A stretch of 21,061 bases of DNA from Euglena gracilis (lineage: Eukaryota; Euglenozoa; Euglenophyceae; Euglenales; Euglenaceae), in the NCBI GenBank assembly GCA_900893395.1, contig CAAHFI010484181.1, positions 1-21,061 of the forward strand, in the 5' to 3' direction. Positions 1 to 8,871 of the stretch are shown here, piece after piece. The position numbers and the translations under genes were made by a program. Each line of letters opens with the position of its first letter. Within the stretch, counting starts at the first letter, position 1. The notes under the pieces are model-generated. The model was not told where the DNA came from and did not search any database. It saw only the letters and a list, made by a program, of their open reading frames with translations.

Positions 1-1117
1 CCAAGACACAACCCCTCCACAATTGGGTGAAATCCCAGAACTGCCTTGGTCAGCTGAAATGCAGTTGGTGGTCCTTGGACACTGCCGGTGTCATTGTTCC
101 CGTGGACAATAACCCCGAGGAAGACTGGGATTCGTTCTCCAGTAATACCGTTGAGCGCGTAGTTGCAAATTTACCGGAGGACCACCCACTACAGCAGCAA
201 CTTCGACACATCGAAGCATGTGTCCAAAATTGTGTTAAAACACTCAACCAAGTCCCACAATTTGATGAAGACAGTCAATGCCGTTTTCGGCAAGCTGGAC
301 TTCCTTTGGCAATATATCCAAGAATTTGGACAATTTTGCCAAAAGAATTTCAACTCCAGTACAATGGACCTTCTGAACCTCCACCAAGGTTTTGACACAT
401 TTTTGCGCGATACCTTGGTACAAAATTTCCAACAGGAACAAGATACCTTCCAAACAGCGGAATCGCGGAATAAGATGAAATTCATGCAAAACCTCGCAAC
501 ACCCCGCACTTTGGCCATGAAAACAGTGTTTTCGGTGGTCAAAATACAACTTCCAGTTCGCAACGCGCTTTTCGCGCACCAACCGAAGCATCTTCGGACG
601 CCCGACATCCAACTCGCGACTTTGTGCATCAAATTCGCGATTCGTTGGATGCCCACCCTTCCAAAGGCACAGTATGTGCACCCGTACAAGCTTCCGATGC
701 ACATGCCCTACAAGCACCCACGGATGCACATGATGATGAACATGTGTAAAAACGCGATTGCAATCGCTTGTTCATACCACAACTTCAGATACCTCCGCAC
801 AAGGGTGAATCTTTGGATGGGGAACCGGTTTTTCCTACAAAAACCGTGAATCCTCCGGTTTTACAACAAGAAATGAGCGAATCAGGACTGATTCGCGGTA
901 TGAGCCATACCCCTACCCCGGGTATTGGCCATGAATCGAGAATGCGAAACGCGGAAATTTACCGCGGTTCACCGATTTTCGGGTGAACAACGTGATTCGT
1001 ACCACCCCCGGTATCGTACCACACCCCGAATCGCATAATCGCGACCCCTTACAATCCGAATCGCGGTATTGCGACACCCAACTATACAATTCCTGGAACC
1101 GCGATGTACCAAACCCC

Positions 1118-1138
1118 CATGGTACCTATGGTACCATG
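1118..1138. repeat. Short perfect inverted repeat, 8-bp arms
   Basis: CATGGTAC at 1118-1125 and GTACCATG at 1131-1138 are perfect reverse complements around a 5-base spacer. Further short palindromic words (GGTACC, GCGC, CGCG) crowd this low-complexity part of gag. It could form a small hairpin, but it may simply reflect biased word usage. Confidence 0.5.
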
Positions 1139-2199
1139 AGTACCATTCTGGATGCGCATTCGCGCATGCCACCACAACAACCTTACACCAACAATTACGA
1201 TTAAAATCGTGGAGCACAACGCGATTTCAAATGTACAATCACATTTGCCAACAGGGTCAAGCCACAATGGGACCCAAATCTTGGAAACAAATTTGGCGCG
1301 ACTGGACATACTACTGGGACATGAACCCCCATTTGCGGACCAAACCTTACAACAACGGCATTTGCGGTACAACAGTATCGTACAATGCGTCTACGGACCC
1401 CATCCGCTTCTGCGGAGTATGCCTTACAAGTGGGCAGAATGCCCGAACAGGGTTGGCAATTAGTGCCTTTTGGCACCCAATTGCCAGCAGAGCCCCCCCT
1501 AAGGAGGAAGGGTTGGAAACACTTTTATTTTTCCAACCACCCCCGGCCCTACCACCGGTAAACCCCATTCGGGACTTGCTCCCCGGGTCCAACCCAAGAC
1601 GGAAACCCTGAGGTAATCAAGATGGAATTCATTGGTTACCTCCCCAAGGAATAAAAAGAACGCGCCCGACAACTTGTCCGGTATCGGATTTCCTTTGATG
1701 AACTGGTTGAACAGTATGCGTCAACTTGTTCAGTCCTGATTTCGCGAATTACGCTGGAGAAAAAATGGCGGCAATTCGGGCCTAGTGACCGAAAATGGAA
1801 TTCAATTTACCTTTGGTATTCCAAATGGCTGGGGTTGGCTTCTGATGTTGATGAACTGGGAGAGAACCAAATGAAAGAACAATTCAATGCGGTTCTCCTC
1901 CATTTCATTCCCACAATTATCAAAGATATTCACCGCGAGGAACTCGCGGACAACAAACTCGTACTTGACCAACGATGGAACTATGTTTCTAAACAAATGA
2001 AACTCTCACAACTTTTGGGACAGATACAATCGGCTTACACTCACCACCCTACCGCTGGTCTCCCTAGCGGTACGGTAAGTGCGCTACAAAATACTTTTGT
2101 CCAAAATCCCCGTGGTGATACGACAAACATACAAACTCCCCAAGGGGAGATACAAAAACGCTCTATCCGCGCTCACCTGACCAATTTTCTGACAAAACC

Positions 2200-2241
2200 T
2201 GTTTTTTGTGCAACAAATCAGGGCACATGTCCGGAGACTGC
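2200..2241 (+). other. CCHC zinc knuckle (nucleocapsid motif) of gag
   Basis: Translation reads CFLCNKSGHMSGDC, which fits C-x2-C-x4-H-x4-C exactly. This is the retroviral and retrotransposon nucleocapsid knuckle that binds the element's RNA during packaging. It is the strongest landmark for the end of gag in this fossil. Confidence 0.92.
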
Positions 2242-2290
2242 CCCACCCTGAACGCGAAAGCGGAATCGGAGTCCAAGGGGTTCACAATCC

Positions 2291-2640
2291 TTGCGGAGCT
2301 CACGCTCCTCTGGGTTTTCACACAAATCACAACCTTCGGGCTATCGACAAAGGTCCCGATCACTGTTCCGCGACTGCGGAAGGATCGCGTACCTCGTGGT
2401 CGATCACCCAGACCCCCTTACAAGCGTGATACAAATCGCGAATCATCGTGATCACGTTCGCGAAGTGCGTCATCTTCTTCGCGATCGTCGTCCGGGAAAC
2501 CGGATTACAACAAAAACCGTGGTCGAACAGGATTCCGTTCACCAAGACCTCCAAGGGGTGAAAGCCCACCAGAGTCACAAAAACCGACAAAAGTGTTCCC
2601 TTTCTGGATCACATAACCACAATTCGTCCAAATGTTACCG
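2291..2640 (+). other. Arg/Ser-rich tail after the zinc knuckle
   Basis: Downstream of the knuckle, translation in more than one frame is dominated by Arg, Ser and Pro, for example runs such as SRSRSASSSSRSSS near 2450. Basic RS-type tails are compatible with nucleic-acid binding, as expected next to a nucleocapsid knuckle. Part of the appearance comes from the repeated cgcga/tcgcg words in this part of the element, so the compositional signal may be partly nucleotide-driven. Confidence 0.5.
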
Positions 2641-3099
2641 TTCCCGCTCTCCCCGCCCGAACCAACGTCACCACAATGATACCAAACACAACAAAAAGTA
2701 CAAGGTCGGGTTCAAAATCTCCTCTTTGGAGGAGGGAACCCCGGCGTCGGGCAAGGAGGGGATGGGAACTCCGAATCCTCGTTGGAGGACGACCGCAATG
2801 CGGTCCGCGCTATCTACTCACACAAGAAAACGATAAACAGCGGAACTGCTGAATCGAACCTGGAGTAGGGGAGCCCGAGGTCTGTGGACACGGACCTCTG
2901 GGCTGATGAACAGAAGGAAGTAGGACCTGATCAACCTTACTTTCACTGCCCATCTGCCTTTTTAGTCGGTCCTCGTAAAATTTTCGGGTCCCCCACGTCC
3001 CACTCCAAATTTCTGCCTGGAATGCTGAGCAAAGTAGGAACAGGATCCTGGAACAGTTGGAGAGACAACAATTTTACAGCGGATCCTGCACTTTGCGTA

Positions 3100-3480
3100 C
3101 CCCCCATGGAACCTTTGGTCCAAGCGGAAATCCGAACACAAAATTCTTCTACCAAATGCAAATTTTTGGTCGACACAGGGTGACGAATCCCCCTTCTCTT
3201 TCGAACGGGATTAATTCCCAACTCCCTCTTGGTGAAAGTCAAGTACCCCATCAAAATTATGACTGCAGACAACAGCCCCAGGTGCGGTGGTGACTTGGGA
3301 TGCATTTTGGACATACTTCTCACCATCATCCCCAAGCACCACTCACAACCCCCACACATACAAATTTTTCTGAGTACCTGGAGTTACGAATCGGGTATTT
3401 GCGGCTCTGACGTAATTTTGGGTTTTCCTTTATTGCTTCAGAACCGCCTTGTTGTGGATTGCCCCTCCCTCGGTTTGCGC
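3100..3480 (+). pseudogene. Retroelement aspartic protease remnant
   Basis: The translation KCKFLVDTG ends at base 3180 and carries the Asp-Thr-Gly active-site triad of retropepsin-like proteases (D-T-G at 3172-3180), preceded by the usual hydrophobic strand. Downstream, a translated stretch ending in SDVILGFPLL at about 3407-3436 resembles the C-terminal hydrophobic-Gly-x-x-hydrophobic signature of the fold. The protease would release the gag and pol parts. The region is broken. The triad and its position between the knuckle and the RT make the call likely. Confidence 0.72.
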
Positions 3481-4900
3481 ACTACTTCACGCACACAACC
3501 TACACCACCCAGTTTCTTCCCCATGGCACCTTCCCAGATGTCCCCCCGCCTTGCCACAACGTTTTCTAAAACCGAAAACACCGTTTCCTACCCTAGGGGT
3601 AAAGAGAAAGCTGCCCCGTTACCCACTACATTTTTACCGCACGTTTCCAATGTGGTAGGGAAAGCAAGTAGCTTAACCCCGTACGTTTCACAGGGTTCCA
3701 AGGTGAAATTCTACAGGCCTGAAGTTACAACGGGGCCGAGTAGCCGTCCGGCTGCACACATTTTATGTTTCCTACCAGGTGTGTCTATTTCGGAAACCCC
3801 TGTACACCCACCAGCAGCTACAACTTCCAACACCCCCATGCACACACTACACATGACTGGCACGCACGATCAGCCTACACTTCCTGCCAATGCGCACATT
3901 GTCGGAGAATTTCCACACAACCTGATTTTGACTGTGGGTGTATTGTTGAACCTTCTAGACTAATCGCTTTCTTCAACAACCAGAGTACACTTTAAGTTAC
4001 ACCAAATTGGTACCGGTACCAGTATCGAGTTTACACTGATCGCTGAACGAGAACACAACACACCGGATTGTTACCCGTTGGGTGTTGAAGTACATCGACA
4101 ACTGGACAAACGCGGAATCGCATCTCTGTTCGGAAGCGTGGGAATCGCGCAGAAGGATCTCAAATGGCAGAAAGCCAACCTCTCTGACCCAGAATGGCAG
4201 AATGGCAATCCCTCCAATGTCCTGGCACACAAATGGCAGAAAGCCAACGACAATTGTACTTCACACAATGCACCTGATACACTTGGTACAATGCCTGATG
4301 AAGCGTATTCGGACACACCGCATTACCGCTGTGGCTCGGTCAACTGTGTTTCTGCCATCCACAGGACTGAAACCGCAACAGTTTTTGCGAACCGCATTTT
4401 GAATGCGTTCAATGTTTGGACAATATCGCATTTTGGAGACTTGGTTTTCCAAAATCGCACAAATCGCGAAGTCAATGGACCTACAATTGAAGATTGACGC
4501 ATTTTCGTCCACAGCACATTCTCGTTTACCCAATTACTGGTCAAGCCATACAAATGCGTTTGATAAGTTTTTGGGGTGATGTGTTCCTGTGGCTACATCC
4601 TCCTCTGAAACTTATCCCTCTTGTTGTTGACAAGGTCCTTCAGGATCAAGCACGCGGTGCGCTGGTCATTCCTATAAATCCCGAAGCGGAATGGTTCCAA
4701 CAATTTACCTATGTCACTTTTCAGTGGTGGGATTTACCGAATGACCCTCCATCGTTTGAAGATTTAGGCGGTGTCGTGTTACCACCGTTGAAAGAAATCA
4801 TTTTTCGTGTTTGTTTATTTGATGCATTCGGTCGGAGCTGTTGACCACACTGACAAATTCCTACAGGAAAAAGGTCAGAATGACCAAAAACAACAACTAT
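3481..4900 (+). pseudogene. Protease-to-RT linker of the chromovirus, no recognised domain
   Basis: About 1.4 kb lies between the protease and the start of the RT. Translation of 3481-3960 is Pro/Thr/Ser-rich and disordered-looking. The 4000-4500 part holds a short interspersed repeat (4161-4248). I recognise no enzyme domain. Ty3 elements usually have a much shorter protease-RT linker, so this may be an expanded spacer or contain inserted sequence. It is broken. Confidence 0.45.
4161..4248 (+). repeat. Interspersed 19-bp repeat, two exact copies plus a degenerate middle copy
   Basis: CAAATGGCAGAAAGCCAAC occurs exactly at 4161-4179 and 4230-4248. A related stretch, GAATGGCAGAATGGCAATC, sits at 4192-4210. 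Spacings are 31 and 38 bases, suggesting a degenerate tandem array of units of about 34 bp. The encoded peptide repeats as WQKAN / WQNGN / WQKAN. It lies within the chromovirus linker region. Confidence 0.8.
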
Positions 4901-4919
4901 CCGCAGTGATAGAAAGCGG

Positions 4920-6012
4920 TGGTCAACATCCCAGATCACAAGAGTTGTGTACAAAGATCAATCGCGAATTCAGTGACGTTCTTGAACATCCTATCCATGT
5001 ACATCACATAGATCCTGCAATTCGCGGACCTTTTAGTGCCTGTAAAATCGACCTCAAAGAAGGTGCACAGCCCATGCACCGAAGATTGTTTCGCTGTTCA
5101 GGCGAAAGAGAACAAGCCTTCAATACAATGATCGAAAAACTGATTGAACGAAAACGGATCATACCCTCCAAAAGCGAGTGGACCTCACAAATTTTTGGTA
5201 CCCAAGCCTCCTGATGCTTCTGGACCGAAGAAGTGGAGACTTTTCTTGGATAACCGACACTTTAATTCATAGACAAAGGACGATCCATTTCCGTTACCAC
5301 TTATCGAAGACTTGATTTCAAAACAGGCGGATAACCGCCTCTGTCGATTTTCGACTGAGACGATGGTTTTCACCAGATGCACTTACACCCTGACTCACAA
5401 CCATACACCGCATTTGTAACCTCCAGTGGAGTTTACCAATGGACGGTGTTACCAATGGGTGTTAAGAATTGCCCAGCCGTGTTCCAAAGAATTATACAAT
5501 CTATTTTACGAGACTTACTGTTTGCAATAGTATCAATTGATGACGTGCTGATTGGCACACCTCCCCCACTTACAAATTCGGGTAGTGATATCCTAGATAT
5601 TCACTACCACGACAAACGATCCGTACTGACAACGTTTCAAAAACATTTGCTTTTCGTCAAAGGTGCAAAAAGGCATTTGTTTCGCGAAGCGATAAAATTG
5701 TGTCGGCACATTCTTAACAACGGACAAAGGAGAGCATCTCCAAGCAAACTTGAAGCTATAAAGAAGTGGACACCTGAAAAAATCAAAACAATCTCCCATT
5801 TAAAAGGATCTTTGGGTTTAGCGCAGTATTACGCGATTTACATGAATGATTTAGCGAAAATCGCGGTACCACTGACGCGACAACTCAAAAATCGCGCACC
5901 TGACAATACAAAGATACAATGGCATGATACAGTGCGGGAATGGCTAACAAACAAAAAGCTGATGTTGGACAACGTTGTACTTGACATTGCTGACCCGTAC
6001 AAACTATATGTA
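4920..6012 (+). pseudogene. Reverse transcriptase domain of the chromovirus
   Basis: The N-terminal entry (about 4936-5200) shows the Ty3-type spacing: a His-x-Ile-Asp segment, then a helix leading to ERKRIIPSKSEWTS, equivalent to the G-x-I-x-PS-x-SPW motif. From 5377 an open stretch reads through VYQWTVLPMGVKNCPAVFQR, the family's fxxLPFGLxNAPxxFQR motif, then SIDDVLIGT, equivalent to the Y-x-DD catalytic box (Asp pair at 5539-5544). The thumb and connection region continues to about 6000 with a helix (KLEAIKKWTPEKIKTISHLKG) resembling the IxxWPxPxxxxxLRxFLG motif. The domain would copy the element's RNA into DNA. The region as a whole is broken. Confidence 0.9.
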
Positions 6013-6420
6013 CTGGAGGTCGACAGCAGCGACTATGCTGTCGGCGGTGTGTTCAGTAAACATAACTCGTCCAATGAACTGTGCCCTGTAGCATTCATCA
6101 GCAGAAGGCTACAAGGTGAAGACGGAAAAGGACAAGTGAAATGGAGCCTACGAGAAAAGGAGACGTATGCCATTGTCCTTATCCTACAAAAATTCCGAAG
6201 TTGGGTCGCCAGTTCATCCGTACAAGTACTAGTGTTGACAGACCATGAGTCTCTCCGAAACTGGTGCACTGAAGACTTGAACAAAGCCATGTCCTCCGTC
6301 GGCCGAAGATGCCGCTGGCACGAATTTTTGAGTCAATTTCACCTGGTGATCCTTTACACACCGGGTCATACTCAAAAAGTCGCAGACCCACTTTCCCGTG
6401 CACCCTGGCACCCGAAAAGG
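6013..6420 (+). pseudogene. RNase H domain of the chromovirus pol
   Basis: This follows the RT in the same open stretch. It shows the four acidic landmarks of Ty3-type RNase H: Asp in LEVDSSDYAVGG, Glu in REKETYAIV, Asp in LTDHESL, and Asp in the C-terminal ADPLSRAP. It also has RRLQ after the substrate strand, RWHEFLSQF and the YTPGHTQKVADPLSRA ending typical of the family. It would degrade the RNA strand of the hybrid during reverse transcription. This is the best-preserved part of the element. Confidence 0.92.
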
Positions 6421-6729
6421 GTGATACCACGTTTCACGGAAGTCGCGAAGCCGACGAATTCGCAAGGCGCGCAGACGCCGCTGACAACTTACTTGACAAC
6501 TTTCTTGTTTCGCGGATTTGGCGGCGGATGCTGATAACCCCTGTACGTTGAAAACGACAACGCGGCAGAATGCCGGGCCCTCGCCGGGTCACGTGATCAG
6601 AATCCCCGTCCCCTCTCTTTTTTCAGGAATGGGATTAGTCCAAAGATCATTTTTAGAATGATGTCGTCAAAGATTGCGGAATGCTGAATTGGTTGACAAT
6701 TATACCTTAACGCCTTTACGTTTGATTTT

Positions 6730-7100
6730 TCGGAATGATACCGGTTACAAGTACTGAATACCCTGTGACTTGGTTGGTGACGTACTTTTATGTTGTCACA
6801 ACCAAGGTCACCCTAGGCCCCCCAAACTTCTTTCTGTGGTGGGTCGCAGGTACTGTACAAAACTTACCGAAAAAGGTTTGTAAACAGTGCCAAATTTGTC
6901 AGGCTGTGAAACCGCGCAGAGGTACCCCCCCTGGTACGATGGACTTCTTCCCCGTACCAAATGACATTTTTACATCCCTCTGTATGGATTTTCTGGAACT
7001 CGGACCTTGCAAAGGAACAGATGACAAAATTTACGATTACATTCTTGTTGTCGTCTGTCGGCTGAGTAGAATCGTTGCGCACGGAGGTGCAAAAGCGCGT
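6730..7100 (+). pseudogene. Integrase N-terminal zinc finger and start of catalytic core, shortened
   Basis: Around 6800-6900 translation shows remnants of the integrase HHCC finger: a GHPRPPK segment resembling the GHPG-x-xKT motif, then CKQCQICQAVKPRRG, equivalent to C-x2-C with the conserved Q-x-x-K/R tail. At 6979-7060 the core begins with SLCMDFLELG, carrying the first catalytic Asp, and [17 protein letters not shown], equivalent to DxILVVVDRLTK. The rest of the core is not present before the GPY/F module, so the integrase is shorter than the family norm. The role would have been joining cDNA to host DNA. Confidence 0.85.
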
Positions 7101-7581
7101 AGTCGCTATACATTTACAAAAACAAAAACAGTTCTTACAGGATTACAAATCACCGATATACAACCCAGGTGACCGCGTGTGGGTTCGGAACAGTAGAAAC
7201 CGCATGCAATCCACGAAGGTGGACCCCCTCTGCATCGGACCATGTGAGATCATCCATCAGTTGGGTACAAGTTGGCGCTATAAAGTCGCTTTACCCAACG
7301 GTGTCGAGGATGTACACATGGATGACTTCAAACCATACCTGACACCACCCAACGGTAAAGCAATACCCTGCATTTACTTCAAACCACGTTCAAAACTGCC
7401 TGAAACAGATCATTTTGTGGTTGACAAAGTCCTCGACCACAAAGTAGACAGGGGAATACATTACTGGAAGGTGCGGTGGAAAGGTTATGGTCCTGAAGAG
7501 GACACCTGGGAACCTGCAACTAGTTCTGTTGGTTTACATCCAACAAGACTGGAAACTATGGAACAACAGAAACAACATTGA
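7075..7581 (+). pseudogene. Integrase C-terminus: GPY/F module plus chromodomain
   Basis: An open stretch of 168 codons. Residues 31-92 form the GPY/F module: PGDRVWVR, then [11 protein letters not shown] and a final HMDDFKPYL. Residues 113-160 form a chromodomain: [31 protein letters not shown]. The positions equivalent to the methyl-lysine-binding aromatic cage of HP1 are Phe114, Trp135 and Tyr138. In chromoviruses this domain steers integration towards marked chromatin, probably heterochromatin. The stretch ends at a stop after a short Gln-rich tail. The chromodomain is the diagnostic feature of the family and lies at the expected C-terminal end of pol. Confidence 0.93.
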
Positions 7582-7925
7582 TATTTCTGTAAATACCTTC
7601 TAAGGGATGATGTACAAAGATGTCCAATATTTTGTCCATGGCATGGAATTTTGAAAAAATGTATAATGGGCGGATGCCAAAATGTATTATGGGCGGATGC
7701 CAAAACATTTTGTCCCTAGCGAAGGACTTTTCGCCAAATGACTACGGTCCTATACAAAGCACTTTTACACTTGGAGCTACAATTTTGTTCTTACCCTTGG
7801 TGCAAACAGACAAATATTTTTGTGATTGTGCACACTTGGTTGCATGCGTACAAAGTTACCGTACAATGCCTTATTTCACTGTTTCCCCACAGCTCAGTAC
7901 TTGCTACAATCTGCTCTTTTTCAAG
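7582..7925 (+). other. Spacer between chromovirus and unknown gene; LTR not recognised
   Basis: These 344 bases follow the chromodomain stop and precede the first plausible start of the next gene. I looked for a polypurine tract followed by TG and for a CA-ended LTR and found none convincing; the purine run GGAGGAAGGGGA near 7935 lies too far into the next coding stretch. The AT-rich first part holds the 23-bp tandem duplication. The remainder (7708-7920) contains scattered TACAA words and a pyrimidine-rich stretch ending in CCCCACAG at about 7893. It may contain a decayed 3' untranslated region or LTR, or the leader of the next gene. Confidence 0.4.
7658..7703 (+). repeat. Tandem duplication of a 23-bp unit
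   Basis: The unit AATGTATAATGGGCGGATGCCAA at 7658-7680 is followed directly by a second copy at 7681-7703 that differs at a single base (A to T at the eighth position). It lies about 75 bases after the chromovirus pol stop. Direct tandem copies of this size typically arise by replication slippage, or can be the start of a minisatellite. Confidence 0.9.
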
Positions 7926-8265
7926 ATGGATGCTGGAGGAAGGGGACCTGGTACCCCATCCTCTCAACCGTATGTTCCCCCTAAAACAACCTCCTAGGGG
8001 GGACCCCCTCGCCAACAACCTCCTTCGGGAGGACGAGGACTTGCACTCCCTCGTGGAGGGCAAGTCCCCGTTCGGCATGTACAAGCTGCTTCGGCAGCAA
8101 GGCCCGTAGTGGCAACTCCCCCTGTGACTCAACATCGATTCCGATGTTGCCCCAGAACCACCTACCCTTGGTGGCTTACAATCTCAACCTATGATTCCAC
8201 AACAAACGGAATCTGCCTGTAAACAGTTTGCGGTGCCGCAACCGCGGCCCACCAGGAGATAGAAT

Positions 8266-8865
8266 ATGGCCAGTAGCAGTAGCCAACGCGCTGTTTTTGG
8301 GGCAGTAGAACAACAATATGTGGAGTGTGAACAACGACAATTGGCTGAACAGCTACGTAGTCGTTATTACCCCGCACAACCGCCACAAGGTCAGTATGCC
8401 GCACAACCACCACAAGGTCAGTATGCCGCACAACCTCCACAAGGTCAGTATGCCGCACAACCCCAAAAAGGGCAGCATGCCATACAACCGGAACCCCAAA
8501 GGCAGTACGCCGCTCCTGTGATGCCTCGGTTCCCCAAGTATTTGGGTGAAATGACAACGGCTTCAGCAGATACAATTCGTAACGCTCTGCGCATGTGCGC
8601 AGAGGACAGACCGGATCCCTTCATCCGAGTGATGTGGGATTCGTGCTGCCGACAATTGCTTGCAATCGCCAACAAACCTATCACGACCTGGGACGTGTGG
8701 TGCCAGAGTACGACAGCGGGTAGAATCTTCTTCCAACCCGGAGAATCCGTATTTCCAGACAATGTAACCCTCAGGGACCTGGGAGTCCTGGTCCCGCCTG
8801 TCCCCGCGGAGTGCTCCCAGTGGGTGCTTACGCGGAACACATGCGCCGCTATACTCCAGAACTGA
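8266..8865 (+). pseudogene. Copy 1 segment: Gln-rich repeat plus compact domain
   Basis: This open stretch of 199 codons starts MASSSSQRAVFGAVEQQ. Residues 39-84 are a tandem QGQYAAQPP-type repeat. Residues 85-199 look folded: PRFPKYLGEMTTAS, a helix with RNALRMCAEDRPDPF, WDSCCRQLLAIANKPI, TWDVWCQST, then PGESVFPDNVTLRDLGVLVPP. I do not know this domain. The initiating ATG at 8266 is not necessarily the true start, because similar low-complexity coding continues upstream to 7926. Confidence 0.55.
8380..8517 (+). repeat. In-frame 27-bp tandem repeat, three close units and two degenerate units
   Basis: Three 27-bp units at 8380-8406, 8407-8433 and 8434-8460 each encode PPQGQYAAQ and differ only at a base or two. 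A fourth unit at 8461-8487 (PQKGQHAIQ) and a fifth of 30 bp at 8488-8517 are diverged. Unit length is a multiple of three throughout and changes stay within the amino-acid pattern. This indicates that the array expanded while the sequence was translated. Pro/Gln/Tyr repeats of this type are usually disordered and can mediate self-association. Confidence 0.93.
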
Positions 8866-8871
8866 CAGAAA

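Larger units (their letters stand above)
27..2850 (+). pseudogene. gag region of the chromovirus
   Basis: Structural-protein region upstream of the protease, broken in several places. The first 850 bases give Gln- and Trp-containing translation; about 880-1450 is low-complexity, rich in Asn, Pro, Arg and Tyr. A helical, capsid-like stretch follows at about 1800-2100, with leucine and charged residues and no obvious repeats. The nucleocapsid part has one CCHC knuckle at 2200-2241 and then an Arg/Ser-rich tail. At roughly 2.8 kb this gag is long for a Ty3-type element, so the first kilobase may include leader sequence. The assignment rests on position before the protease and on the knuckle; the capsid call is an inference. 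Confidence 0.7.
1..7581 (+). mobile_element. Ty3/gypsy chromovirus (LTR retrotransposon), broken, 5' end outside window
   Basis: A degraded LTR retrotransposon of the chromodomain-bearing Ty3/gypsy branch. The parts appear in the family's order: gag with a CCHC zinc knuckle, a D-T-G aspartic protease, reverse transcriptase, RNase H, integrase zinc finger and start of the core, GPY/F module and chromodomain. This PR-RT-RH-IN order with a C-terminal chromodomain separates it from Ty1/copia. It is clearly broken, with many interruptions in every part and a shortened integrase, so it is a fossil rather than a recent insertion. Neither LTR nor a primer-binding site could be identified: the 5' LTR must lie upstream of base 1, and no LTR-like block is evident after the chromodomain. 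Age cannot be estimated without an LTR pair. The family call is secure; the exact ends are not. Confidence 0.93.

Noticed and set aside
163-849. 228-codon open frame at the window start as an independent gene
   Set aside because: It overlaps other similar-length frames on both strands and has a His/Met/Lys composition caused by repeated words; it lies in the gag or leader region of the chromovirus.
7893-8265. 3' LTR of the chromovirus starting after the purine run GGAGGAAGGGGA
   Set aside because: The segment translates as a Gly/Pro/Gln-rich start of copy 1, and no terminal TG...CA pair or second LTR is available for comparison in the window.
8380-8517. CRISPR-like array
   Set aside because: The units are contiguous with no spacers, keep a translated frame and lie in a eukaryotic retroelement setting; this is a coding minisatellite.
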